In this document: in pieces, positions 1 to 6,719 of the stretch
Position numbering within the stretch: the stretch's first letter is position 1
Layout: each line of letters begins with the position of its first letter
From: RGIG1995 sp045126815
Lineage (GTDB): Bacteria; Bacillota; Clostridia; Oscillospirales; CAG-272
DNA length: 17,827 nucleotides
Direction of reading: 5' to 3'
NCBI GenBank assembly: GCA_045126815.1
Contig: JBGVPD010000035.1
Coordinates: 1-17,827, forward strand
Position numbers and translations under genes: made by a program
The notes under the pieces: model-generated
Seen by the model: the letters and a program-made list of their open reading frames with translations, nothing else
The model's database searches: none
What the model was told of the DNA's origin: nothing

Positions 1-462
1 CGAACGGAAAGTTGCCATAGCGATAAGTACTACGAGGACAGTTGCAATAAACCCAATCAAAGGAAGAGGATTTTGAACTGTAAGCTCATACGTTAATTTT
101 CTGATAGCTTCGTCGTTTCCTTGTGCATTTGGTATACCGGCAGATATAACCCTTGCAAGTTGATAGTTGTCAATAAAAGTTAAGCAAATAAAAGATATTA
201 CGGAAACGATCGTGCCGAAGAAAATGAAAGGTGTACGTTTACCGTATTTAGTGTTAACTTTGTCAGATAATGCCCCAAAGATAGGGAGCATAAAGACAGC
301 AAGGACGTTGTCAATAGACATAACGGCACCCGATGCTGTTTGAGACAGACCGAAGTGGTTTGTGAGTATTAGAGGTATAATCGCATCGTATGCCTGCCAG
401 AAAGCTAGGATAAGAAAGAATGCCATACCGACGAGCATAGTTCTTTTGTAATTGAGCTTCAT
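1..462 (-). CDS. MFS transporter, sugar-carrier (GPH/SLC45-like) type, N-terminal part
   Basis: The first 154 codons of a membrane transporter are visible on the minus strand and the gene continues past the left edge. The start is the ATG at 460-462, preceded by a GAGAGGA ribosome binding site. The N-terminus (MKLNYKRTMLVGMAFFLIL) leads into a first membrane helix, then AFWQAYDAIIPLIL, a second helix ending in MLPIFGALSDKVNTKYGKRT, and FIFFGTIVSVISF. The G-x-L-S-D-x-(x)-x-T-K-Y-G-K-R-T loop between helices 2 and 3 is the MFS signature motif A in the form typical of sugar:cation symporters of the GPH/SLC45 type. A sugar or glycoside substrate is likely, but nothing in the fragment fixes which. 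It has its own promoter just upstream, so it is the first gene of its unit. Confidence 0.8.
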   Translation of the reverse strand, partial: MKLNYKRTMLVGMAFFLILAFWQAYDAIIPLILTNHFGLSQTASGAVMSIDNVLAVFMLPIFGALSDKVNTKYGKRTPFIFFGTIVSVISFICLTFIDNYQLARVISAGIPNAQGNDEAIRKLTYELTVQNPLPLIGFIATVLVVLIAMATFRS

Positions 463-505
463 AAAAATAAATCCTCTCAAATATTGATTTAATATTTATG
501 CAAAT

Positions 506-534
506 ATTATACCATAATTTTACACGAAAAGCAA
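506..534 (-). promoter_or_regulatory. Sigma-A promoter of the MFS transporter
   Basis: Reading the minus strand, a TTGCTT -35 box (529-534) and a perfect TATAAT -10 box (506-511) are separated by 17 bases. The -10 box lies 43 bases upstream of the MFS start codon. Confidence 0.75.
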
Positions 535-550
535 CACAACTCATAATTAA

Positions 551-585
551 TTTGTAGGGGGCGACGTCCTCGACGCCCCGTGTTT
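551..585. repeat. GC-rich imperfect hairpin element in an AT-rich gap
   Basis: The segment GTAGGGGGCGACGTCC followed by TCGACGCCCCG stands out from its very AT-rich surroundings. GGGGCG (558-563) pairs with CGCCCC (574-579), with an A-A mismatch and a small inner CG/CG pairing, followed by GTGTTTTT on the plus strand. Elements of this look (GTAGGGG...CGCCCC) occur dispersed between genes in related gut Clostridia, as far as I recall. Only one copy is present here, so calling it a dispersed repeat is inference. It could also act as a terminator, but no plus-strand gene ends just before it. Confidence 0.45.
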
Positions 586-625
586 TTAGATGACTAATAG
601 ATTTGATTATTCGAATCCCATATAT

Positions 626-666
626 CAAAACAAAAAAACAACGACACCACACAAGTGATGTCGTTG
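626..666 (-). terminator. Intrinsic terminator of the tRNA-Gln unit
   Basis: On the minus strand a 12-bp stem (CAACGACATCAC with GTGGTGTCGTTG, including T-G wobble) closes a TTGT loop. It is followed by a run of seven T and then GTTTTG. It starts 4 bases after the encoded CCA end of the tRNA. Confidence 0.9.
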
Positions 667-670
667 TTTA

Positions 671-744
671 TGGCTGCGGAACTAGGATTCGAACCCAGAC
701 AAACAGAGTCAGAGTCTGCCGTGCTACCGTTACACAATTCCGCA
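671..744 (-). tRNA. tRNA-Gln (anticodon CUG)
   Basis: The minus strand folds as a complete cloverleaf. The acceptor TGCGGAA/TTCCGCA starts with U1-A72, as usual for glutamine tRNAs. The D arm is GTGT...GCAC, the anticodon stem GCAGA/TCTGT with loop CTCTGAC gives anticodon CTG (710-712), and the T arm is CTGGG-TTCGAAT-CCTAG. The discriminator is G, followed by an encoded CCA (671-673). It reads CAG codons. The gene stands alone between its own consensus promoter (757-785) and a strong terminator (626-666). Confidence 0.95.
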
Positions 745-756
745 CCAACGCTCTAT

Positions 757-785
757 ATTATAGCAAATGCATTTTTGTTTGTCAA
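757..785 (-). promoter_or_regulatory. Consensus sigma-A promoter of tRNA-Gln
   Basis: Minus-strand TTGACA (780-785), 17 bases, then TATAAT (757-762): a perfect match to the consensus. The tRNA 5' end is 12 bases beyond the -10 box, so the primary transcript has almost no leader. It sits immediately downstream of the XRE gene. Confidence 0.9.
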
Positions 786-802
786 TAGTTTTTTTAATCT
801 TT

Positions 803-1018
803 TTATCGTTTTTTTTCACTTAATCCAAGCAAATAATCTGCGCTGACGTTGTAGAAATCACAAAGAAGTAGTAAATGATGAATAGGCAGCTCATTTGCGC
901 CGCGCTCGTATCTCGCATACATTGTCTGCGAAGTGCCGAGTATATTAGCAACTTGTTGCTGAGTGAGATCACGGTCTTCCCGCAAGTCTCTCATTATTTT
1001 TATATACTTCATGTCCAA
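803..1018 (-). CDS. Small XRE-family (Cro/CI-type HTH) transcriptional regulator
   Basis: A 71-residue protein made up almost wholly of one helix-turn-helix domain. Residues 19-39 (LTQQQVANILGTSQTMYARYE followed by RG) are the classical HTH_3 recognition region. DFYNVSADYLLGLSEKKR at the end is the usual last helix of these domains. It has no sensor or dimerisation domain. The longest start is TTG at 1018; an ATG at 1012 (MKYIKIMRDL) would shorten it by two residues, and neither has a strong ribosome binding site. Regulators of this size commonly repress their own promoter or belong to mobile or stress loci. Nothing next to it indicates a phage or toxin-antitoxin partner. The targets are unknown. 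Confidence 0.85.
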   Translation of the reverse strand: MDMKYIKIMRDLREDRDLTQQQVANILGTSQTMYARYERGANELPIHHLLLLCDFYNVSADYLLGLSEKKR

Positions 1019-1071
1019 TGCGTTTTACCAACTTTCTTGTTAGTAAATTTATTATATCAAATAAATATATG

Positions 1072-1088
1072 TACTATCGATATTAGTA
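1072..1088. promoter_or_regulatory. Possible XRE operator (imperfect inverted repeat)
   Basis: TACTATCGATATTAGTA has TACTA/TAGTA arms around a TCGATAT core. It lies about 55 bases upstream of the XRE start, in the gap shared with the divergent gene at 1200. Small XRE proteins bind such dyads, so autoregulation is possible. The match is weak and AT-rich. Confidence 0.25.
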
Positions 1089-1199
1089 AAGATTTGTACT
1101 ATAATGCTTGTAAAGTATAGTTTGCATTTGTCAAGATAAATAATACTAAGGCAAGTGTTACTTATTGCTTGTATTGTAAAAATGTAAGGAGAAAAGCAA

Positions 1200-1660
1200 A
1201 TGAAAAAAACAATTAAAGTACTAATTTCGTTACTTGTAGTTTGTTTGATGATATGTATTGTTCCGGAATTTAACTTTGACGTTTCGGCGGCAACGTATAC
1301 ATCAGGTGATTTGACCTACAGTATTTATAATGCGCAGGCGACAATTACTGACTGTAAAGAAACCGCTTCGGGAGTGCTTGTGTTAAAGCGGGTGAAAACT
1401 GTAACGGTGAGTTTTTCGTAATTACCTTTGTAACTTATAAGTTAGGTACATATGAATATGATATAACAGTGTACCACAACTATACAAAAGGTGAAAAGAT
1501 AACAGAACCCACCGATTATTATGATGAGATAATCGATTATTATTTGGATTGCAATAATTGGGATATGCATGCCTATTATTTAACAGAATTTACCGGATAT
1601 GTTGATGCGTTTGGAAGGTTGATAGATGAAGGATACTGGTTCTCCGTAACGTATAATTAA
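1200..1660 (+). pseudogene. Frameshifted small secreted protein, related at its N-terminus to the downstream BspA-like protein
   Basis: A strong ribosome binding site (AAGGAG) precedes ATG 1200. The first part (1200-1421) encodes a signal peptide (MKKTIKVLISLLVVCLMICI, with cleavage near VSA-A) and then SGDLTYSIYNAQATITDC...SGVLVL. This resembles residues 34-62 of the next protein (SGVYTYIVNDGEAEIV...SGELVIPS). That frame stops at 1421. A second frame is open from 1358 to 1660 and continues with coherent sequence (EFFVITFVTYKLGTYEYD, then a Tyr/Asp-rich tail ending FSVTYN). Joining them needs a single shift (-1 or +2) somewhere in 1358-1421, giving about 150 residues. I read it as one broken gene. 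The alternatives are a sequencing error or two separate small ORFs; the second would need a GTG start at 1469 without a clear ribosome binding site. No promoter was identified. Confidence 0.6.
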
Positions 1661-1698
1661 TTATCAATTATAATTGATCAAAATTGAGACGAAAAAAA

Positions 1699-1732
1699 CA
1701 GGTATTGAAGTGAACTTCGATACCTGTTTTTT
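1699..1732 (+). terminator. Intrinsic terminator after the frameshifted gene
   Basis: CAGGTATTGAAG pairs with CTTCGATACCTG (12 bp including wobble, four-base loop), followed by TTTTTTG. A run of seven A precedes the stem, so it could also stop minus-strand transcription. Confidence 0.85.
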
Positions 1733-1793
1733 GTGTGAAGATTTGTAATTAAAATACACAAAAACGGTGCTTTTATTTTGTAAAGTATACTAG

Positions 1794-1822
1794 TTGACCG
1801 AGTGAGAGAAATAGTATATAAT
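1794..1822 (+). promoter_or_regulatory. Sigma-A promoter of the BspA-like gene
   Basis: TTGACC (1794-1799), 17 bases, TATAAT (1817-1822). The start codon at 1856 follows an AAGGAG ribosome binding site at 1842-1847. Confidence 0.85.
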
Positions 1823-1855
1823 TAATATATAAAATATTTACAAGGAGAAAAGAAT

Positions 1856-4591
1856 ATGAAAAAAAGTTTAGTATTCCTTTTGTTTGTAACAGTAATAATT
1901 TCATCGCTTGCGTTTTATACATTTGCTTATGATGAAGTTGGCGGAGTTAATGAATCCGGGGTTTATACTTATATAGTAAATGACGGAGAAGCTGAAATTG
2001 TCGGTTCTTCAAGTGATATATCCGGAGAACTTGTAATTCCTTCAACCTTAGGAGGATATCCTGTTACAGTTATAGGTATGGAGGCGTTTTATTTTCGTCA
2101 AAACTTGACAAGCGTAGTAATTCCTTACGGTGTAGAGATAATACGAGGAGATGCTTTTTACGGCTGCGAAAAATTAGAAAGTGTCGAAATTCCAAACACA
2201 GTAAAGACTATAAGTTATGGCGCGTTTGGTAGTTGTGAAAGCTTAGTAGATATATATATCCCCGATAGTGTAGAGGAGTTGGATTATCAAGCATTTGATT
2301 TTTGCTCTAAATTGGAATATATTAATGTAGACGAAAACAATAACTATTATTCCTCTGAAAACGGTGTATTATTTAATAAAGACAAGTCAATCTTAGGTCG
2401 TTATCCGATGGGTAAGACCGATGAATCATATTCAGTTCCCGATTCAGTACAAGTTATTGGCACTTCTGCATTTGGTTTTTGTCAAAAATTGAAAAATGTA
2501 TATATTCCGAACGGTGTGACACTTATAGGTGATTGGGCATTTGAGTTTTGTTACAACCTTGAAACTGTAAGTATACCTGCTACTGTATACAGTATGGGAA
2601 ATACGACTTTTTCTGACTGTTATAATTTAACCGAAATAAACGTTGACGAAGATAACCAAACCTATTTTTCGGTTGACGGTGTATTGTTTTACAATACAGA
2701 AGACGATATATCTTTAATGTGTTATCCCAGAGGAAAAGAAACTGAAAATTATGTAATTCCCAACGGAATAACGATTATTTCTAATTATGCTTTTTCTGAT
2801 GCTGAGTTTTCAAGCGTAGTTCTCCCTGAAAGTTTAACAGTAATTGAATCTATGGCATTTCCGAATTGTTTCAACTTGACCTCTGTTGAAATCCCTGACA
2901 GTGTTGTAATGATTGGAGAGAGGGCATTTTCGCATTGTAGTGAATTAAAAGAAATAAAAATACCCAAGAGCGTTAAAGTAATTGGACCGGGTTTGTTTTA
3001 TAATTGCCAAAGATTAACCGCTATTAACGTTGATGCAAATAACGAAAATTATACGTCTGTTGACGGTGTATTGTTCAATAAAGATAAAACAGAGCTTATT
3101 TGTTACCCAGGAGGAATTGATGACGCTAAATATACAATTCCAAACACGGTTACATATTTAGAAGCGTTTGCGTTTGCTTGTAATGAATATTTGACAACTG
3201 TAAAAATACCTAATAGTGTAACAGAAACAAGCAACGCTGTTTTTGATGGATGTATTAGCTTGACAACCATCGTAATACCCAACAGTTTTACCTATCTTGA
3301 AGATTCGTTGTTTACGTATTGTGAAAACCTAAAAACAGTGGTGATTCCCAATAGCGTAAAAGTTATTGGCTATGATGTCTTTTATGAGTGTTACAACTTA
3401 ACTGACGTATACTTTACCGGTACACAATCTGAGTGGGATATGATCGAAGTATTCGAAGGAAATGAATACATGTATGATGCAAATATCTTATATAACGTTG
3501 TAAAAAACGGATGGATATTTGAAAACGGAGGTTGGTATTTCTGTCAAGATTTTGTTTTTGTAAAAAACACTTGGAAGAAAGACTCAAAAGGTTGGTGCTA
3601 TTTAGGCGTTGACGGCAGAATGGTAACAAATGATTTTGTAAAAGATACAATCGGTTGGTGTTATGTAGGAGAAGACGGTTATAGCATAACTGCAAATGGT
3701 TGGAAACTTATCGGCAAAGATTGGTACTTCTTTGAAAACAGTTACAGAGTAGATAACAAGTGGAAGAAGGACAGCAAAGGCTGGTGCTACGTGGGATCTG
3801 ACGGCAAAATGGTAACAAACGATTTTGCAAAGGATTCTACGGGTTGGTGTTATATGGGCGCTGACGGCTATTTCGTAACAACAACAGGCTGGAAGAGTGT
3901 TAACGGGCATTGGTACTACCTCGATAAAGGTTACAGAGTAGATAATGCATGGAAGTTAGATAGCATCGGCTGGTGCTATGTAGGCTCTGACGGCAAAATG
4001 GTAACAAACGATTTTGCAAAAGATTCTACGGGTTGGTGCTATATGGGTGCTGACGGCTATTTTGTAACAACAACAGGTTGGAGACAGGTTGGCGGATACT
4101 GGTACTATCTTGATAAGGGATATAGAGTACATAATACATGGAAGAAAGACAGTAAAGGCTGGTGCTACGTGGGCTCTGACGGCAAAATGGTAACAGAGGA
4201 TTTTGCAAAGGATTCTACGGGTTGGTGCTATATGGGTGCTGACGGTTATTTTGTAACGGCAACAGGCTGGAGACAGGTTGGCGGAGACTGGTATTATCTT
4301 GACAAAGGATATAGACTGGATAATACATGGAAGAAAGACGGTGGTTATTGGTACTATCTTGGTGCCGACGGTAAGATGTTGCACGGTACTTGGATGAAAG
4401 ACAGTATCGGTTGGTGTTACCTCGGATCTGATGGTAAAATGGTAACAGATAAGTATGTAAAGGACAGTAACGGTTATTGTTATATTGATAAAAACGGTTA
4501 TTGGGATGGTAAATACCAGAATATAGCGCCCGTTGTACCTAATCCTAATAAACCTATTGATAGTAAGCCTATCCAGTTGCCTAACGTGTAA
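1856..4591 (+). CDS. Secreted BspA-like leucine-rich-repeat protein with cell-wall-binding repeats
   Basis: A 911-residue surface protein. Residues 1-25 are a signal peptide (MKKSLVFLLFVTVIISSLAF, cleavage near TFAYD). Residues about 55-545 are BspA-type LRR_5 repeats built on units such as AFxxCxxLxxVxIPxSVxxIG. They are interrupted three times by the INVDxxNxxY-x-S-x-(D/E)-GVLF motif (from residues 156, 261 and 389), which is usual in this family. Residues about 551-885 are aromatic cell-wall-binding repeats (WKKDSKGWCYVGSDGKMVTN and GWCYMGADGYFVTTTGW types, in the choline-binding-like PF01473 group) that can hold the protein non-covalently on the wall. A Pro/Asn-rich tail ends it, with no LPxTG anchor. 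Relatives bind host matrix, epithelium or other bacteria, but the ligand here is unknown. It forms a single-gene unit with its own promoter and terminator. Confidence 0.9.
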   Translation: MKKSLVFLLFVTVIISSLAFYTFAYDEVGGVNESGVYTYIVNDGEAEIVGSSSDISGELVIPSTLGGYPVTVIGMEAFYFRQNLTSVVIPYGVEIIRGDAFYGCEKLESVEIPNTVKTISYGAFGSCESLVDIYIPDSVEELDYQAFDFCSKLEYINVDENNNYYSSENGVLFNKDKSILGRYPMGKTDESYSVPDSVQVIGTSAFGFCQKLKNVYIPNGVTLIGDWAFEFCYNLETVSIPATVYSMGNTTFSDCYNLTEINVDEDNQTYFSVDGVLFYNTEDDISLMCYPRGKETENYVIPNGITIISNYAFSDAEFSSVVLPESLTVIESMAFPNCFNLTSVEIPDSVVMIGERAFSHCSELKEIKIPKSVKVIGPGLFYNCQRLTAINVDANNENYTSVDGVLFNKDKTELICYPGGIDDAKYTIPNTVTYLEAFAFACNEYLTTVKIPNSVTETSNAVFDGCISLTTIVIPNSFTYLEDSLFTYCENLKTVVIPNSVKVIGYDVFYECYNLTDVYFTGTQSEWDMIEVFEGNEYMYDANILYNVVKNGWIFENGGWYFCQDFVFVKNTWKKDSKGWCYLGVDGRMVTNDFVKDTIGWCYVGEDGYSITANGWKLIGKDWYFFENSYRVDNKWKKDSKGWCYVGSDGKMVTNDFAKDSTGWCYMGADGYFVTTTGWKSVNGHWYYLDKGYRVDNAWKLDSIGWCYVGSDGKMVTNDFAKDSTGWCYMGADGYFVTTTGWRQVGGYWYYLDKGYRVHNTWKKDSKGWCYVGSDGKMVTEDFAKDSTGWCYMGADGYFVTATGWRQVGGDWYYLDKGYRLDNTWKKDGGYWYYLGADGKMLHGTWMKDSIGWCYLGSDGKMVTDKYVKDSNGYCYIDKNGYWDGKYQNIAPVVPNPNKPIDSKPIQLPNV
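3572..4327 (+). repeat. Tandem 189-bp repeats encoding 63-residue wall-binding modules
   Basis: Four consecutive 189-base units begin at 3572, 3761, 3950 and 4139, marked by the codons for W573, W636, W699 and W762. Each encodes WKxDSxGWCYxGxDG...DF(A/V)KD(S/T)xGWCYxGxDGY...GW...(W)Y(Y/F). Units 2-4 are nearly identical over long stretches even at DNA level, whereas unit 1 and the partial unit after 4328 are diverged. This pattern suggests recent duplication by unequal recombination. Confidence 0.9.
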
Positions 4592-4610
4592 TACTGTTTA
4601 ATAATACTGA

Positions 4611-4640
4611 AAAGACAGAGGATTATTTCTCTGTCTTTTT
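4611..4640 (+). terminator. Intrinsic terminator of the BspA-like gene
   Basis: GACAGAG (4614-4620) pairs with CTCTGTC (4629-4635) and is flanked by AAA before and TTTTT after. Confidence 0.9.
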
Positions 4641-4711
4641 GTGTTAGGCACAATAGAGAGGTGGTGTTTTGCACACAATCTTTCTATTGTAAACTCGTTA
4701 TATTTTTTATA

Positions 4712-4740
4712 TTGAAATATAGATTGATTTGTGTTACAAT
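4712..4740 (+). promoter_or_regulatory. Sigma-A promoter of dusB
   Basis: TTGAAA (4712-4717), 17 bases, TACAAT (4735-4740) with a TGT extended -10. Transcription would start near 4747. This rules out the in-frame starts at 4661 and 4739 and supports ATG 4775. Confidence 0.8.
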
Positions 4741-4774
4741 GGGAAAGCGTAAGATAAAAAAGGGAAGTGAAAAA

Positions 4775-5767
4775 ATGTTAAGTATAGGTAATGTAGTGTT
4801 AAAAAACGGATTGTTTTTAGCGCCTTTAGCGGGGGTGTCTGATCGTGCATTTAGAAAGGTATGCCGTGATTTTGGTGCTGAATGTACTGTTTCAGAGATG
4901 ATATCAGCAAAGGGATTGCATTACAACGATACCAAAACTGCTGTACTTGCCGCATTTTCCGAAGATGACTCACCCTTTTTTATACAGATATTCGGCAGTG
5001 ATCCCGAAATTATGGCGGAGTCAGCATATAAACTTGCAACAAATAATTACAAGGCTTGTCAAAACACAATAACTCCCGCAGGAATTGATATAAATATGGG
5101 TTGTCCTGTGCCCAAAATATCGGGCAACGGCGACGGAAGTGCACTGATGAGAAAGCCCGAACTGGCAGGTGAAATCGTAAAAGCTGTGTCGAGCGCTGTT
5201 GATATTCCTGTTACCGTTAAAATACGTTCAGGGTGGGATGATAGTTCAATTAACGCAGTTGAAATAGCGCAGATATTAGAAAAAAACGGAGCAAGAGCTA
5301 TTTGTGTTCACGGTAGAACAAAGGCTCAAATGTACAGAGATCCTGTTAACAGAGATATTATAAGACGTGTTAAGGAAAGTGTTTCTATTCCCGTAATTGC
5401 AAACGGTGGAATAAATAATGCGTCGGATGCGCTTCAAATGCTTGAATATACAAAATGCGACGGTCTTATGATTGCCAGAGGAGCTATGGGAAATCCCTTT
5501 ATATTTGAAGAAATAACTGCGGCACTTGAAGGAAACACGTATACTTTCCCGTCTATTCAAAAGAGATTATCGGTTGCCATGGATCAGATAAAACTTATGA
5601 TTTCATACAAAGGTGAAAGAGTAGGCGTATGTGAAGCAAGAAAGCATCTTGCGTGGTATATTCAAGGTGAAAAGGGTGCATCGGTTGCAAGAGAAAAGGT
5701 AAACAGAGCAAATACTTTGGAAGAGCTTGAAAGTATTATCTTTGATTATCTTAAGAGTTTTGAATAA
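4775..5767 (+). CDS. dusB: tRNA-dihydrouridine synthase (DusB type)
   Basis: A 330-residue FMN-dependent enzyme that reduces specific uridines in the tRNA D-loop to dihydrouridine in the cytoplasm. Visible motifs in order: LAPLAGVSDRAFR (15-27, start of the TIM barrel), IDINMGCPVPK (104-114, with catalytic acid C110 and following substrate loop), TVKIRSGWDD (147-156, FMN-binding Lys), ICVHGRTKAQMY (176-187), VIANGGI (207-213) and MIARGAMGNPFIF (232-244, phosphate-binding). The C-terminal 80 residues (HLAWYIQGEKGASVAREKVN) form the helical tRNA-binding domain. Length and motifs are normal for Firmicute Dus proteins. Longer in-frame starts exist, but they lie in or before the promoter. ATG 4775 has AGGGAAGTG in front of it. 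No clear terminator separates it from the AraC gene 70 bases later. Confidence 0.93.
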   Translation: MLSIGNVVLKNGLFLAPLAGVSDRAFRKVCRDFGAECTVSEMISAKGLHYNDTKTAVLAAFSEDDSPFFIQIFGSDPEIMAESAYKLATNNYKACQNTITPAGIDINMGCPVPKISGNGDGSALMRKPELAGEIVKAVSSAVDIPVTVKIRSGWDDSSINAVEIAQILEKNGARAICVHGRTKAQMYRDPVNRDIIRRVKESVSIPVIANGGINNASDALQMLEYTKCDGLMIARGAMGNPFIFEEITAALEGNTYTFPSIQKRLSVAMDQIKLMISYKGERVGVCEARKHLAWYIQGEKGASVAREKVNRANTLEELESIIFDYLKSFE

Positions 5768-5787
5768 GAGTATATTTTAAAGATATA

Positions 5788-5805
5788 TTGCAAAAATAGC
5801 GATTG
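5788..5805 (+). promoter_or_regulatory. Shared 18-base box, copy 1 (candidate regulator site)
   Basis: TTGCAAAAATAGCGATTG occurs here and, base for base, at 17690-17707, both times in an intergenic promoter region. Here it covers the -35 box and most of the spacer, a position where bound protein would block RNA polymerase. This fits autorepression by the AraC-type product. Binding is inferred, not shown. Confidence 0.5.
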
Positions 5806-5816
5806 CGGTTTATAAT
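5788..5816 (+). promoter_or_regulatory. Sigma-A promoter of the AraC-family gene
   Basis: TTGCAA (5788-5793), 17 bases, TATAAT (5811-5816). The -10 box ends 21 bases before the TTG start at 5838. The -35 and most of the spacer are occupied by an 18-base sequence repeated at 17690-17707. Confidence 0.8.
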
Positions 5817-5837
5817 ATATAAACTGAGGTGATTGTT

Positions 5838-6641
5838 TTGGCGAATATAATTCAGGATAAATCAAGCAAAATGAAAATTGAATATATAGATAATGCGTCG
5901 AATACAAAAGATGAGTATACGCTATCCTGCACTAATTCGTACGAGATAAGATATTTTGAAAAGGGAAGCTTTTTGTATTTGATCGAGGGAAGGTCGTACG
6001 AGATAAAGCCTAACAGTATTTTGTTTTTGTCAAGGAATATTTTTTTCGCAAACAAAAGCGCCAAAGACAGTGATGGAGCATATTATGTTATTTCTTTTGG
6101 AGAAGATGATGTTTCGACCGATTATAAAGAAAATATACTATCTTTTTTTGCAAAAGACCGCGGTGTGACGTGTTATGAAAACATGAGAGATAATTTATTT
6201 ATTGATAACTTTATGTTGTATAAGAATAACGATGATTTGTCAAACGATTTAATCTCGAGTTTCTTTTACTATCTGTCAGGTTTTATAAATAAAGTGTCTT
6301 ATATGGAAAGTTACAAGCCCGAAACAACGGGGAATACAGCTGTATGTAATATAATTTCTTATGTTAATGAAAATCTTTCGGCGTCGCTGTCGCTTGACTT
6401 TTTGGTAAAAGAGTTTTACATAAGCAAACATCATCTAAATAAGGTATTCAGAAAGGTCGTGGGTACGACTGTTGGGAAATATATAAATTACAAAAGAGTC
6501 GTAAGAGCGCAAAAGTTGATAGAAGATGGTTATTCTGCCTCAAGGGCGGCGATCGAATCGGGTTTTGGAGACTATTCAGCGTTTTACAGAGCGTATATCA
6601 AGGTTTTGGGACATACCCCCGGTGGAGATAAAAAAAGATAA
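5838..6641 (+). CDS. AraC-family transcriptional regulator
   Basis: A 267-residue DNA-binding regulator. Residues 1-160 form a cupin-like sensor domain (SYEIRYFEKGSFLYLIEGR, then PNSILFLSRN and YYVISFG) that presumably senses a small ligand. Residues about 168-261 are the double helix-turn-helix of the AraC/XylS family. The first reads SLDFLVKEFYISKHHLNKVF (185-204). The second spans SRAAIESGFGDYSAFYRAY (235-253) and is followed by the family signature ending GHTPG. The start is most likely TTG 5838, because the ribosome binding site GAGGTG (5826-5831) is 6 bases ahead and overlaps the alternative GTG at 5829. Nearby genes are housekeeping, so its targets are not the neighbours. The shared box at 5788 and 17690 points to the lipoprotein cluster at the right end as a candidate target. 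Confidence 0.88.
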   Translation: MANIIQDKSSKMKIEYIDNASNTKDEYTLSCTNSYEIRYFEKGSFLYLIEGRSYEIKPNSILFLSRNIFFANKSAKDSDGAYYVISFGEDDVSTDYKENILSFFAKDRGVTCYENMRDNLFIDNFMLYKNNDDLSNDLISSFFYYLSGFINKVSYMESYKPETTGNTAVCNIISYVNENLSASLSLDFLVKEFYISKHHLNKVFRKVVGTTVGKYINYKRVVRAQKLIEDGYSASRAAIESGFGDYSAFYRAYIKVLGHTPGGDKKR

Positions 6642-6679
6642 ATATTCTAGCTTCGTTTTAGTTAGTTCAATACGAATAT

Positions 6680-6719
6680 AAACCACTTTATCGGAATATA
6701 ATCCGATGAGGTGGTTTTT
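6680..6719 (+). terminator. Terminator-like hairpin that buries the spoIID ribosome binding site
   Basis: AAACCACTTTATCGGA (6680-6695) pairs along its full 16 bases (two G-U wobbles) with TCCGATGAGGTGGTTT (6702-6717) around an ATATAA loop, and T residues follow. By form it is an intrinsic terminator for the AraC gene. Its 3' arm contains GAGGTGG (6708-6714), the ribosome binding site of the TTG start at 6720. Confidence 0.8.

Noticed and set aside
606..622. TTCGAATCCCA near the tRNA as an attachment-site remnant of the tRNA T arm
   Set aside because: Only nine bases agree and TTCGAA is itself palindromic. There is no integrase and no second tRNA end, so chance is likely.
655..846. Small plus-strand frames across the tRNA gene
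   Set aside because: They run antisense through a complete tRNA and its promoter and lack a ribosome binding site.
1380..1421. Programmed ribosomal frameshift joining the two frames of the 1200-1660 locus
   Set aside because: The only homopolymer is TTTTT near 1411 and the X-XXY-YYZ slippery pattern is not met. No strong downstream structure was seen, so mutation or sequencing error is simpler.
3572..4327. CRISPR-like array because of regular repeats
   Set aside because: The 189-base units are coding, in frame and contiguous without spacers, and encode wall-binding modules.
3414..4384. Long minus-strand open frames opposite the wall-binding repeats
   Set aside because: They are antisense shadows created by the repeated codon pattern, have no ribosome binding sites or known motifs, and the plus strand encodes a clear protein there.
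4661..4774. A longer dusB N-terminus starting at 4661 or 4739
   Set aside because: A good promoter (4712-4740) lies in this stretch, so the RNA begins after both codons. The remaining ATG at 4775 has a ribosome binding site and gives the family length.
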